Assembly (NCBI GenBank): GCA_963832245.1
Contig: CAWHTG010000003.1
Location: 62,001 to 126,000, forward strand
Reading direction: 5' to 3'
Length of the DNA stretch: 64,000 bases
Source: JABDBE01 sp963832245
GTDB lineage: Bacteria > Acidobacteriota > Terriglobia > Terriglobales > Acidobacteriaceae
The position numbers and the translations under genes were made by a program. The notes beneath the pieces are model-generated. The model did not search any database, was not told the origin of the DNA, and saw nothing but the letters and a program-made list of their open reading frames with translations. This document shows, one piece after another, positions 19,231-27,933 of the stretch. Each line of letters begins with the position of its first letter. The first letter of the stretch is position 1.

Positions 19231-21915
19231 TTATGAAACCGTTTGCAATTCATAGTTCGCACGAATCTGATCCATGCGGGCTTTCAAGCGTTCAGCCAAA
19301 TGCTCGACTTGCGGCTCATAGAGGATGCCGCGGTGGTCGCCCGGAATCTCATGAATCTCCAGCTTGGCGGCTAAACTTGTCCACCGGGCGTAAGGGTCGC
19401 CAGAACTTCGCCAGGATTTATCGGCGGCGCGAAACAACGCCACAGTTCCCCCGTACGGTCGGAGTACATAGCGATCGCCGGCGGCGGCATTACGGTGGAA
19501 TACATCTTTCAATACCGGGGCGACGCGTCCCCGTTTGATCCGGCGTCGGAGGGAATCTACCGCAGCGTAGGGTACGTCTACGAACAGACGCTGTGGGGAG
19601 CGTAACAGGTGAAGTAGTGGGACGGAATTCGTCTTAACATTCCCAGGATAACTATCGAGAAGGGCTACTAAGGCTGTTTCCTCGCCTTTGGCGGAAAGTT
19701 GCTGTGCCATTTCATAAGCGATCAGCCCTCCCAGCGAATAACCTCCCAGAAAGTAGGGCCCTTGGGGCTGGATGGTGCGAATTTCTTTGAGGTAGTGCGC
19801 AGCCATCTCCTCCAGGCTCCCCAGACAAGGGCGCTTTCCATCGAGACCTTGTGCCTGCAGACCGTACAGTGGATAGTCTGGACTCATGTGACGCGACAGT
19901 TGCCGGAGGTTGAGCACATTTCCTCCGACGCCATGCACGCAAAAGAAAGCGGGGTTGACTCCCGAAGTCTGGATGGGAACCAGGGAGGACCAATACTGCG
20001 AACAGCCGTTTTGTTGTAAAGCGGCCGCGAGCTTTTCGATGGTGGGCGCTTGAAATAGCATCGCCAAGGGCAACGTCATGCCCAAAGCCTGCCCCGTGCG
20101 ATGCATCAATCGCGCGGCCAGCAGCGAGTGCCCTCCCATTTCAAAAAAATTGTCGCGAATGCCGATCGGTTTCTTGCCCAATACGCTTTGCCATATGCCA
20201 ATGAGTTGTAAGTGGAGCGCGCTCTGAGGAAGTGCCGCTTGCGCAGACGAGGGATTCGATGGCGGTACGAAATCGGGCTTGCTCAACGCTCGCCGGTCGA
20301 CCTTGCCGTTGACCGTCAAGGGTAACTTCTCCACCGACAAAAAAGCCTCTGGCACCATGTACTCTGGCAGGCGTTGCTTCAAAAAATTACGAAGCTCGGA
20401 CCCGGATGCCGGCGACTGGCCTGCGGACCAGACCAAATACGCCACCAAGCTCTTGTCTCCGGCGCCATTTTCGTGACTTTGTACGATCGCCTCAGCGATG
20501 CCGGGATAGTGGTGAAGAGCAGCCTCGATCTCACCCGGCTCCACGCGGAAACCTCGAATCTTCACCTGGAAATCCGCGCGGCCGACGAATTCAAGCATAC
20601 CGTCGGCGGTATAGCGCGCCAGGTCTCCGGTTCTGTAGAGACGCGCCGAGGAGTCCTGGTGGAACGGATCCGCGATAAACTTCTCCGCGGTTTGCGCCGG
20701 GTGATTTAAGTAACCACGAGCCAAAGGAGGACCACCGATATACAATTCGCCCGTAATCCCAGGCGGCACCGGCTTCAAATCTGGATCGAGGAGGTGAATC
20801 TGAGCTCCGGCAACCGGATGCCCTAACGGCAGGCTGTCGCCCAAGCTCGCTTCCGGGAAACGCGCTGGCTCAAAGGCGGTAACGATGACGCTCGCCTCAG
20901 TGGGCCCATAGGTGTTGATAAGGCGGACCCGGCTTCCCGCAAATTTCTGCCATACGCGATAAGCTTTGGTAGACGCTTTTTCGCCTCCCAGTATCACCAG
21001 GCGCAGCGAATTCGGCAGCGTGATGTTATCCGAACCCTCCAACTGATGCACCAGTTCATGCCAGAATGCGGTGGGCAAGTCCAAGACGCTCACCTGATGC
21101 TGCTCGATCCAGCGGAGAAATTCGTTCGCTTGCAACGAAAATGAATCGCTTTTCAGAACGATTCCGGCACCGCACATCAGGGCAGGGAAAACTTCTTCGA
21201 TGGCGATGTCAAAGCTAATTGAGGAGAACTGCAGAACCCGGTCTTGAGGCCGGAGATCGTAGAGATCAACGGCGGATTGGTTGTGATTCGCCAGGCTGCT
21301 GTGCGGCAAAAGCACGCCTCGTGGTTTGCCGGTAGAGCCCGACGTATAAATCACATAGGCGAGGCTCTCTGCGGTGATGGAGCACTTTAGGTTGGTTTGC
21401 TCCGATCGAAACACTTCCTCCGCCTGGGAGTCCAGACAAATCAGCTTCGTCTTGCTCGAAGATAGCGCCGGCGCAAGCTGTGATTCCGTCAGCACCGCCG
21501 CCGGCTGTGCATCTTCCAGCATCAACTCAAGCCTTCCTTTGGGATAGTTCAGATCAAGAGGCAGGCACGCGCATCCTGCCTTCAGCACGCCTAGCAACGC
21601 CACGAGCAGGTCTAACGACGGTCCCAGCGCAATTCCGATCAGGCTTTCCGGTTTGGTTCCCAGTTCGAGCAGAAAGCGGGCGAGTTGATTGGCTCTGGCG
21701 TTGAGTTGGGTGTAGCTGAGAGTTTGTCCCGGGTAGATCGCAGCGATCCCGTCCGGCGTGCGCGCGGCTTGAGCCTCGACAAGCGTGTGGATGCAATTAT
21801 GTCCTCGATACCCGTCGCCTTCCGGCAACAAAGTGACATTGTCAGTGTGCACCCTCGATGGCCGCGACTGCAGCTGCCGGGGAAGATCATCTTCAGTTTC
21901 GTAGTTTACATTCAT
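19231..21915 (-). CDS. NRPS A-PCP-TE tridomain synthetase without condensation domain
   Basis: 894 residues. Adenylation domain about 40-545 with VIYTSGSTGKPRG near 193, NTYGPTEAS, YRTGDLARY and NGKVDRRALS. Carrier domain with FFEMGGHSLLAARL (Ser near 596). Type I thioesterase about 640-885 with FLGGYSLGGLIAYEMA (Ser near 728), Asp in LLDSYPG and His in IPGDHRGIL near 859. Pocket positions read D-I-E-D-I-G-T-V-I-K. D235 is retained, so the substrate should be an alpha-amino acid, and acidic residues at 239 and 278 would suit a basic side chain; this is not a code I can assign. A-PCP-TE without a C domain is also the layout of aryl-acid dimerising synthetases, but those lack D235. Confidence 0.9.
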   Translation of the reverse strand: MNVNYETEDDLPRQLQSRPSRVHTDNVTLLPEGDGYRGHNCIHTLVEAQAARTPDGIAAIYPGQTLSYTQLNARANQLARFLLELGTKPESLIGIALGPSLDLLVALLGVLKAGCACLPLDLNYPKGRLELMLEDAQPAAVLTESQLAPALSSSKTKLICLDSQAEEVFRSEQTNLKCSITAESLAYVIYTSGSTGKPRGVLLPHSSLANHNQSAVDLYDLRPQDRVLQFSSISFDIAIEEVFPALMCGAGIVLKSDSFSLQANEFLRWIEQHQVSVLDLPTAFWHELVHQLEGSDNITLPNSLRLVILGGEKASTKAYRVWQKFAGSRVRLINTYGPTEASVIVTAFEPARFPEASLGDSLPLGHPVAGAQIHLLDPDLKPVPPGITGELYIGGPPLARGYLNHPAQTAEKFIADPFHQDSSARLYRTGDLARYTADGMLEFVGRADFQVKIRGFRVEPGEIEAALHHYPGIAEAIVQSHENGAGDKSLVAYLVWSAGQSPASGSELRNFLKQRLPEYMVPEAFLSVEKLPLTVNGKVDRRALSKPDFVPPSNPSSAQAALPQSALHLQLIGIWQSVLGKKPIGIRDNFFEMGGHSLLAARLMHRTGQALGMTLPLAMLFQAPTIEKLAAALQQNGCSQYWSSLVPIQTSGVNPAFFCVHGVGGNVLNLRQLSRHMSPDYPLYGLQAQGLDGKRPCLGSLEEMAAHYLKEIRTIQPQGPYFLGGYSLGGLIAYEMAQQLSAKGEETALVALLDSYPGNVKTNSVPLLHLLRSPQRLFVDVPYAAVDSLRRRIKRGRVAPVLKDVFHRNAAAGDRYVLRPYGGTVALFRAADKSWRSSGDPYARWTSLAAKLEIHEIPGDHRGILYEPQVEHLAERLKARMDQIRANYELQTVS

Positions 21916-21939
21916 GCGCGATTGACAACTGCGAGTGGC

Positions 21940-23388
21940 CTAAGCTGCTCCAGAGCCTTTGAAAACGGCTGGAATGGTACGCGCGAGGATCTCGAAATCC
22001 AGCCAGAGCGACCACTGTTGCACGTACTGCAGATCCAACTCCATCCATTGCTCAAAGGGTAGGGAACTCCTTCCATTCACTTGCCACAAGCAAGTAATTC
22101 CTGGGCGAACGCTGAAACGGCGACGCTGCCAGTCCTCGCCGTGCTTGGTGAACAAGTCGTAGTCGCGCACCTGGAGCGGCCGAGGACCCACCAGGCTCAT
22201 GTCTCCGAGCAGAACATTGAAGAGCTGCGGCAGTTCGTCAATGCTGGTGCGGCGAAGGAATGCGCCGATCGTCGTGAGCCGGGGGTCATTCTTGATCTTA
22301 AAGACCGGTCCAGTTACTTCGTTCAGATGTTCGATGTCACGCAGTTTTGTTTCCGCATCCGCAACCATGGTTCGGAATTTGCAAATGTAGAAAGGCCGCT
22401 TGTTGTATCCGACTCGCTTCTGCACAAAAAATACCGGCCCAGGAGAAGTCAGCTTGATCAGGATTGCGGTGGTCAAAAGCAGCGGGCCCAGGAGGATGAG
22501 TAACGCCGCCGAGACTGTGAAATCGATGATCCGTTTGACCGTCAAAGGCCAGCCTTCCGCCGTGACCGTGTAGGGCATGAGGAAAGTTGATTGTCCGAAC
22601 TCGTCGCCCCGGTCTCGCGCTGTTTTTATGTCAAACAGATCCGCCATTAGACGAACGATGATGCCCTGCTGCTCGCAAAGTTCAACCAGCTGCGCGCTAT
22701 TGGAATGGAAGGATCGGATGGGAAGAGCGAGCACGATCTCATCCACAACGGTATGACGGATAAACTGAGGCAGGCTCTCGAGATCACACAGGACCTCATA
22801 GCCATTCTGCTTCAGTTCCTCAGATCCGGCCCAATCGGTATCGGCAAATCCCAGGATGGAGTATCCCAGCTCAGGCCGCGCCTGGATGGTCTTGGCGAAC
22901 TCGAGTGCACGCCGGTTGGTGCCGACGATCAGCATGTTGCGCAAGTTGTGCCCGCGGGCACGGAATCGTCTCAGCCAGGTTCGCAGAGCCAAGCGGGTGG
23001 AAGCGACCGCAAGTGTGCTGCAAGCCCAAAAAGTAACGACAAAAGCGGGCGTGACCATGCGAAAGCCGATTACCACGGAGCCGATCGCGAGAACCGCGCT
23101 CGACAACGTGGTGGCTTTGACGACGTCAAAAACTTCTTTCTTCCGGCTCGCCAGTCGTTTCGAACTGTAAAGACCAAACATCGTAAAAATGATGTGCCAG
23201 AAACAGAGGAGCGCAAACAATACAACCAGGTTCTGCAGCTTAATCCGCATCGACAAAAATTGCGCGAACGAGACTGGGCCAACCCGTGCCAGAATCGGCA
23301 TAGTTGCCATCGCAAACGAGGCAATGAGCAGGGCCAAATCAAACAGTTTCAGAACGTCGTTCAGAACTTTGCGCCAAACTGCACTCAT
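21940..23388 (-). CDS. Polyprenyl glycosylphosphotransferase (exopolysaccharide-initiating sugar transferase)
   Basis: 482 residues. N-terminal half has four to five transmembrane helices, then a Rossmann-like region (RNMLIVGTNRRALEFAKTI), then the catalytic bacterial sugar transferase domain from about 285: VFFVQKRVGYNKRPFYICKF, then FRTMVADAE, RRTSIDELPQLFNVL, GDMSLVGPRP and PGITCLWQVNGRS. These are the motifs of WbaP/WcaJ-type enzymes that transfer a hexose-1-phosphate to undecaprenyl phosphate at the inner membrane and so start a repeat unit. Start chosen at ATG 23388 because AGGAGGG lies 7 bases upstream; a TTG inside the Shine-Dalgarno region is an artefact. It links the block to surface-polymer synthesis. 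Confidence 0.92.
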   Translation of the reverse strand: MSAVWRKVLNDVLKLFDLALLIASFAMATMPILARVGPVSFAQFLSMRIKLQNLVVLFALLCFWHIIFTMFGLYSSKRLASRKKEVFDVVKATTLSSAVLAIGSVVIGFRMVTPAFVVTFWACSTLAVASTRLALRTWLRRFRARGHNLRNMLIVGTNRRALEFAKTIQARPELGYSILGFADTDWAGSEELKQNGYEVLCDLESLPQFIRHTVVDEIVLALPIRSFHSNSAQLVELCEQQGIIVRLMADLFDIKTARDRGDEFGQSTFLMPYTVTAEGWPLTVKRIIDFTVSAALLILLGPLLLTTAILIKLTSPGPVFFVQKRVGYNKRPFYICKFRTMVADAETKLRDIEHLNEVTGPVFKIKNDPRLTTIGAFLRRTSIDELPQLFNVLLGDMSLVGPRPLQVRDYDLFTKHGEDWQRRRFSVRPGITCLWQVNGRSSLPFEQWMELDLQYVQQWSLWLDFEILARTIPAVFKGSGAA

Positions 23389-23536
23389 TGGGAATCCCTC
23401 CTGCAACCCGGATCTTGCGATCTCTTAACCTGCGGTGACGGACCCGCCTCATAACGGCGAGAACCGGGGTACCAATAAGGAAACGCTGACTGGACGTTAT
23501 TACTGTTCATCTCGTAGATGTTGATAGTGCGTTCGA

Positions 23537-24301
23537 TCAAAACAATTTGTAGATGGCTTCTGGGATGGGGAAGCGGCGTTGGTTGAGCACTACCCCGAGC
23601 GCATGCACTTTCGCGGTCTGCAGTTCCTGCAAGGTTTTGCGCGCGATCTCGCGGCGCGAGCTGTTGGCCCGCAGCACCAGCACCACTCCGTCGGTGGAGC
23701 TGCCCAATGCGATGGCGTCGTTGCAGGTGTTCAGGGACGCGACATCCAGCAGCACATAGTCAAATTGGGCATAGAGTTCGCCCAGGCGGGCGCGCATGCT
23801 CTCCGCGCTCAGCAGAGTGAACTGATGCTCCTGGGTCGAACCCGAACTCAAAAGCCAGAGATTGGGGCGCGACAGCGGCTGCAAGTACGGCCGCAGAGAG
23901 CCGGGACCAAGCAAAGCGTCGCCCAGGCCGCGGTCATTGGCCACCTGATAACGCAAATGCAGGCTGGGAGCCCGCAGATTGCAATCCACCACGCACACCG
24001 AGCCATGTACCTGCGAGGCCAGAATCTCCGCGGCTTGGGCGCAAATCCAACTGCAGCCGGTGCCCGATTCGGTGCCGGTAAACACCACCCGCCGCGGGCC
24101 ATTCTCGCCCGGCACAAAAAAAAGATTGCGCACCAGCTTGACGATCTCGTCGCGTACCGCGCCAGGCACGGACAAGCTGGCCGTCAACACCGCGCTCTCG
24201 TCCGTGGTCTCGCCTAAGACTCGCGGCAAAGGCTCCGCGGCCGCTTGCGCAATCTCCTCCAGCCGGCCCACTTGGCTCAAAAGCTCAAAATTTCTACTCA
24301 A
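23537..24301 (-). CDS. CpsD/BY-kinase-like ATPase with degenerate Walker A
   Basis: 254 residues, a lone cytoplasmic P-loop-like domain of the type that regulates polysaccharide chain synthesis. Expected parts: Walker A region VFTGTESGTGCSWICAQ (near 75-91), Walker A' VCVVDCNLRAPSLHLRY, Walker B DYVLLDVASLNT. The invariant Lys of the P-loop is replaced by Cys (GTGCS instead of GxGKS/T), and no Tyr-rich C-terminal cluster is seen; it ends EAIYKLF. It may therefore bind nucleotide weakly or act as a scaffold. No Wzc-like membrane activator is in the window. The start is TTG at 24301: AGGAGG sits 7 bases upstream, while the nearer ATG and GTG run into a stop. Confidence 0.8.
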   Translation of the reverse strand: MSRNFELLSQVGRLEEIAQAAAEPLPRVLGETTDESAVLTASLSVPGAVRDEIVKLVRNLFFVPGENGPRRVVFTGTESGTGCSWICAQAAEILASQVHGSVCVVDCNLRAPSLHLRYQVANDRGLGDALLGPGSLRPYLQPLSRPNLWLLSSGSTQEHQFTLLSAESMRARLGELYAQFDYVLLDVASLNTCNDAIALGSSTDGVVLVLRANSSRREIARKTLQELQTAKVHALGVVLNQRRFPIPEAIYKLF

Positions 24302-24389
24302 TCACCATCCTCCTGATCCAATGACGGCACGGCAAATCGTTCTTTTCGCCCAATAGACGTCGATTCGCAACTTGTTTTGCCGTCTGTCG

Positions 24390-24662
24390 TCATTGACTCT
24401 GATGTGTGATCTTGTGCCGCTGGATTTTGAGCAGCAGGCTGCGATAGCTGATCTTCAGCAGTCGCGCGGCCCGGCTGCGATTCCAGCCGGTGTGTCCAAG
24501 CGCGCGCTGAATCGCTTCAATCTCAGCCCGAGTCCTATGAGTCCGTAACGTGAAAATGTCTCCGTCATCGGGAGATGTAGCCGCGCCAGCTTGTTCTGAC
24601 TCTTTAGGCTGTTGTGGTACTACCTCGACCGAGACTGGAGATGATTTGTGAACGTCTTCCAT
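24390..24662 (-). CDS. Small Fis-type (HTH_8) DNA-binding protein
   Basis: 90 residues. A disordered, acidic N-terminal half is followed by RAEIEAIQRALGHTGWNRSR and AARLLKISYRSLLLKIQRH, the Fis-type helix-turn-helix found at the C-terminus of sigma-54 enhancer-binding proteins. No receiver or AAA+ domain precedes it, so it is either a small nucleoid-type regulator or a remnant of a larger activator. As the first minus-strand gene of the polysaccharide/NRPS block it could regulate that block. No Shine-Dalgarno sequence is clear before the ATG at 24662. Confidence 0.75.
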   Translation of the reverse strand: MEDVHKSSPVSVEVVPQQPKESEQAGAATSPDDGDIFTLRTHRTRAEIEAIQRALGHTGWNRSRAARLLKISYRSLLLKIQRHKITHQSQ

Positions 24663-24815
24663 CGGAGGTTTACTGGTCGCGGCCTTTCGTCGACGCCAGC
24701 GGGTAAAAAGCGGGGAAAATTCCCCAAAGAAACGCAGCGGGGATCACATCACGTTCAGCTTGACGCGTGGGGAGAGAGAAAAACCGCACTGGACAACCTG
24801 CTTATAGCTTCGCCC

Positions 24816-24834
24816 TGTGAGTCACACACGTGAC
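24816..24834. promoter_or_regulatory. Overlapping palindromes, possible operator
   Basis: TGTGAGTCACA (24816-24826) overlaps GTCAC-N4-GTGAC (24821-24834). Two interlocked perfect dyads upstream of the Fis-type gene look like a regulator site, but no cognate protein can be named. Confidence 0.25.
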
Positions 24835-25103
24835 CCGAAAGCTAGCCGAAAACCACCGAAAGTTCAGTGGCTCACAGTTCCAAGTGCTTAGTTTTGTGGA
24901 GCATGGCCCGTCAACTCCGAAGAATCGAGAGCCCGGTCAATAAACAACAATCGGGCCGAGTATAGGAAATTCTGCAAAATGCTGCAAGGGACCGAAAGCA
25001 TACAAGCCGGAAGTCTCTATTATTCTCGTAGGTGCTTGAGTCCAGAGCCCTTCAGATGAGCGAAAATCAGTTGAGGTTGTGTGCCGCGAACGCACGGAAC
25101 ATC

Positions 25104-25133
25104 TATTCGGTTTACAAGTATTCGGTTTACAAG
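25104..25133 (+). repeat. 15-bp tandem duplication
   Basis: TATTCGGTTTACAAG occurs twice head to tail (25104-25118 and 25119-25133) with no mismatch, in non-coding DNA upstream of the epimerase gene. Confidence 0.8.
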
Positions 25134-25476
25134 AGGCTGATTGGCATGATCGAAAACTATCGCTCGGCGATACCTGTCGCCACAGCTTCGTGTGAGGACA
25201 GATCAGCTCTTCCTGCAAGAGTTTTTGCGGCAATTGATTGGGGAAAATGCTGCACTTACTAATGACCGGGAAGATAAACGATGGACAAATTCCGATGGCG
25301 CGGATAAAACTAAATGATGGAAGTAACGTGAAACTCAGATTACCTGCTCTCGGCTTGCAGCTGGCCGACTCTCGCGACAGTTACGCTTTTCAAACACTAA
25401 GAATTCACTTGCCCGAGGAGTGTTCTTGGCTTAAATTAGTGTGCTCGGCAGTTGCAATCAGTACTTGCAAACCCGC

Positions 25477-26427
25477 ATGAATTCTCAGCCATGGTTGGTG
25501 ACCGGCGCCGCCGGATTCCTCGGTTCACACACTGTCGAGCACCTTTTGTCTCGCCAGTTTCCGGTAATTGCGGTCGATAATCTCTCGACTGGCAATTGGC
25601 AGTTTCTCGTCCCGTTTGCCCACAATCCGCTATTTAGCTTTGTTTGTCAAGACATGCGGGATGAAGCCGGCCTCACCGCGTTGTTGCAGGCGAAGCGTCC
25701 AGCTGCGGTGATCCATCTCGCTGCCCTCCATTTCATTCCCGCCGCCATGCGAGATCCCGGTTTGACGGTCGGCCTGAATGTCCACGGAACCCAGTGTGTC
25801 CTCAGTGCGGCACGGGCAGCTGGTGTTCTACGGTTTTGGTTTGCCAGCACGGCGGATGTGTACAAGCCCATTGCGCTGCCTCATCACGAGTCAGGCGAGA
25901 TCGGTCCCTTTAATATCTACGGCCTTACTAAATGGATGGGCGAGAAGTTGGTGCAACTCGAGGCTGAAGCGCATCCCGAGCGTCATTTTGTGATCGGCCG
26001 CTTGTTCAATCTATACGGCCCGCGCGAAACCAATCCCCATATCCTTCCCGAAATCATCGCTCAGATTCGCAACGGTGGTTCCAACACCCTGCGGCTTGGC
26101 AGTGTCAGTCCCAAGCGCGACCTCGTCCCCGTCGCCGATGCCGCGCGCGCAGTAGTTGAGATGGTTGAAAAATCGGAGCCCGGTGTTGTCATCTCCAATG
26201 TCGGAACTGGCCTTTCCGTGACGATACGGGACGTAGTCGAACGCATCGCCAGCCTCACCGCGAAGCCCCTGAAAATCGAGATCGATCCAGCTAAAGTACG
26301 CCCGGTCGAACGGCCTTGCCTGCAAGCGGATGTGGTTCGCTTGCGCTCTATGATCGGTTGGTCGCCCCATGCTGATCTGAACCAAGGCCTTCGCGATCTC
26401 CTGCGCTACGAAGGGGTCATAGCGTGA
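25477..26427 (+). CDS. NAD-dependent epimerase/dehydratase (UDP-glucose 4-epimerase-like)
   Basis: 316 residues of the extended SDR family. The NAD-binding motif is WLVTGAAGFLGSH at residues 5-17; the catalytic set is Ser/Thr in FASTADVY and YGLTK (Tyr-x3-Lys) at about 147-151. FNLYGPRETNPHILPEII follows as in GalE-type enzymes. It probably interconverts nucleotide sugars for a glycan. The next gene starts within its stop codon (GTGA overlap), so the two are coupled. ATG at 25477 chosen; a GTG at 25441 would add 12 residues before the Rossmann fold. Confidence 0.88.
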   Translation: MNSQPWLVTGAAGFLGSHTVEHLLSRQFPVIAVDNLSTGNWQFLVPFAHNPLFSFVCQDMRDEAGLTALLQAKRPAAVIHLAALHFIPAAMRDPGLTVGLNVHGTQCVLSAARAAGVLRFWFASTADVYKPIALPHHESGEIGPFNIYGLTKWMGEKLVQLEAEAHPERHFVIGRLFNLYGPRETNPHILPEIIAQIRNGGSNTLRLGSVSPKRDLVPVADAARAVVEMVEKSEPGVVISNVGTGLSVTIRDVVERIASLTAKPLKIEIDPAKVRPVERPCLQADVVRLRSMIGWSPHADLNQGLRDLLRYEGVIA

Positions 26428-27662
26428 CCCCTCCGCAGCCCCACATTGGCTTGATTGCTTTGGACCGATGGCGCGGTGGCGTCATTTATACCCACAACCT
26501 GGTGCGTGCACTCGCGCGCCTGCCGGAAAACGAGCGGCCCCGTCTAACCTTATTCTGTCGTGCCACCTCGGAGCTGTTCGATGAGGTTGCCGACCTCGCG
26601 GATAACGTGGTGGTTTACCAGTCGTTGCTGGATCGAATATTCCGGAAAACTCGTTTTGATATTGACGCGCAACGTATCAATGCCAGCGTTGGCGCCGCCC
26701 TGATGCGCGAAGCCGCGCCCGAGTTAGCCCGAGTGGCTCGCCGCCACCGCGTGGAAGCCATCTTTCCCGTGTCCGTCCACTACACGCGCTTGCTGCCGAA
26801 CGCTATTGCCTGGATTCCCGATTTGCAGCATTGCTTTTTGCCCGAGTTCTTTTCGCGCCTGGCCCGGGCCGCTCGCGACAATAGTTTTCCCGCCCTGCTC
26901 CGCGACCCTAACCGCCATGTAGTGCTCAGCAGCCGCTGCGCTCTCGACGACGCCGTTCGCGCCTACGGGCCGCCCCTCGCCAAGACTCACATCCTTCACT
27001 TCGCGACCGTGCCTCTGCCCTCGTGGTTCCAGGATCCCGCGCCGTTCGTGGCTAAGTACAATCTTCCGCCAAACTACTTCATCATCTGCAACCAGTTCTG
27101 GATTCACAAAGACCATCTCACCGCGTTCCGCGCCGTCGCCAAGCTGAAGAGCCAGGGATTGAGAGTCGATCTGGTCTGCACCGGCCCCACCCAGGACAAT
27201 CGCCATCCCGAGTTCTTCCCCAAGCTCAACGGGCAAATGAAAGAGCTGGGCATCGAGAAGCAAGTACACATTCTCGGCATGATTCCGCGAGCCGACCAGA
27301 TCTGCCTGATGAGCGCCTCGAAAGCCGTGTTGCAACCCTCCCAGTTTGAAGGCTGGAGCACCGTCATCGAAGATGCCAGGTCGGTGGGCAAGCCAGTGAT
27401 CGCCTCCGATTTCCCGGTTCACGTCGAGCAGGACGCCCCCGGCTCGTCGTTCTTCCACATGGGCGACGCCGACGATTGCGCCCGCGCCATCGCCTTCTTC
27501 CTGCAGAAAAAAGAAGAGGGCGTCTCCTTCTCCCGCGCCCAGCACGATGCCCGCATTCTCGAATTTGCCCGCACCTTCATGGGAATCGTAAACGCAGCCC
27601 TCGCCCGGCCTCCCCTGAATCCCGCAGAAAATAACATCCAGACGCAAACCATTCCCAGCTAG
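26424..27662 (+). CDS. GT4-type glycosyltransferase
   Basis: 412 residues, GT-B fold. The C-terminal donor-binding half has YFIICNQFWIHKDHLTAFRA, VHILGMIPRADQICLMSAS and PSQFEGWSTVIEDARSVGKP with the ExE-like pair (E-G-W...E-D) that contacts the sugar nucleotide in family 4 enzymes. The N-terminal half is more divergent. Donor and acceptor are unknown. Starts at GTG 26424, overlapping the epimerase stop by four bases. Together with the epimerase it probably contributes sugars to a polysaccharide or a glycosylated product related to the block at 4-24 kb. Confidence 0.85.
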   Translation: MTPPQPHIGLIALDRWRGGVIYTHNLVRALARLPENERPRLTLFCRATSELFDEVADLADNVVVYQSLLDRIFRKTRFDIDAQRINASVGAALMREAAPELARVARRHRVEAIFPVSVHYTRLLPNAIAWIPDLQHCFLPEFFSRLARAARDNSFPALLRDPNRHVVLSSRCALDDAVRAYGPPLAKTHILHFATVPLPSWFQDPAPFVAKYNLPPNYFIICNQFWIHKDHLTAFRAVAKLKSQGLRVDLVCTGPTQDNRHPEFFPKLNGQMKELGIEKQVHILGMIPRADQICLMSASKAVLQPSQFEGWSTVIEDARSVGKPVIASDFPVHVEQDAPGSSFFHMGDADDCARAIAFFLQKKEEGVSFSRAQHDARILEFARTFMGIVNAALARPPLNPAENNIQTQTIPS

Positions 27663-27760
27663 GCAAACGCTGTCAATGCGTATCAAACTCCAGCAAGTCG
27701 CGACAGCGTTTTGGACGTGGGGTGCGTTTGATCTGGGGTGAGTTTGTTGATCTGCGGTGC

Positions 27761-27795
27761 CCCACCCTTTCCGCGCACTTTGCGGAAAGGGTGGG
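27761..27795. repeat. Palindromic extragenic element (14-bp stem)
   Basis: CCCACCCTTTCCGC (27761-27774) and its exact complement (27782-27795) enclose a 7-nt loop. It sits between the glycosyltransferase stop and the FG-GAP gene start. It could terminate transcription of the epimerase-glycosyltransferase pair, but there is no T-run, so a REP-like dispersed element is at least as likely. Confidence 0.6.
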
Positions 27796-27933
27796 CATGC
27801 GACACAAATAATGCCGCCGAGCCGTTTTCCTTGGAGCCAAAATACGATCACGTTGCGGCTTCCGCCGCAGTCCAGCAACTATGCGCACGCTTCCAGTCGC
27901 ATCATCCCCAAATGCGGCGGTGAGAGGAGTAGA

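Larger units (their letters stand above)
24663..25476. other. 814-bp divergent intergenic region with palindromes and a tandem repeat
   Basis: Lies between the Fis-type gene (minus) and the epimerase (plus), so it should hold promoters for both directions. Visible elements: GGGGAAAATTCCCC at 24712-24725, the 11-bp palindrome TGTGAGTCACA at 24816-24826 directly joined to GTCAC-N4-GTGAC (24821-24834), and a 15-bp tandem duplication at 25104-25133. Short open frames exist here, but none has composition or motifs that support a protein. Confidence 0.5.

Noticed and set aside
9292..24301. Assigning a full peptide product from the adenylation codes
   Set aside because: Only the leucine code is a match I can vouch for; the other pockets are unassigned and only one condensation domain is present, so any product structure would be invented.
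24390..25476. Sigma-54 promoter or a PEP-CTERM/exosortase system linked to the polysaccharide genes
   Set aside because: No TGGC-N8-TGC-type element was found on either strand, and neither an exosortase nor a PEP-CTERM tail is present in the window.
25032..25480. Two short plus-strand frames in the divergent intergenic region
   Set aside because: They lack ribosome sites and recognisable composition, and one is largely made by the 15-bp tandem duplication.
26724..27878. A 384-codon minus-strand frame opposite the glycosyltransferase
   Set aside because: The glycosyltransferase motifs and the coupled start fix the plus strand as coding; the antisense translation is unstructured.
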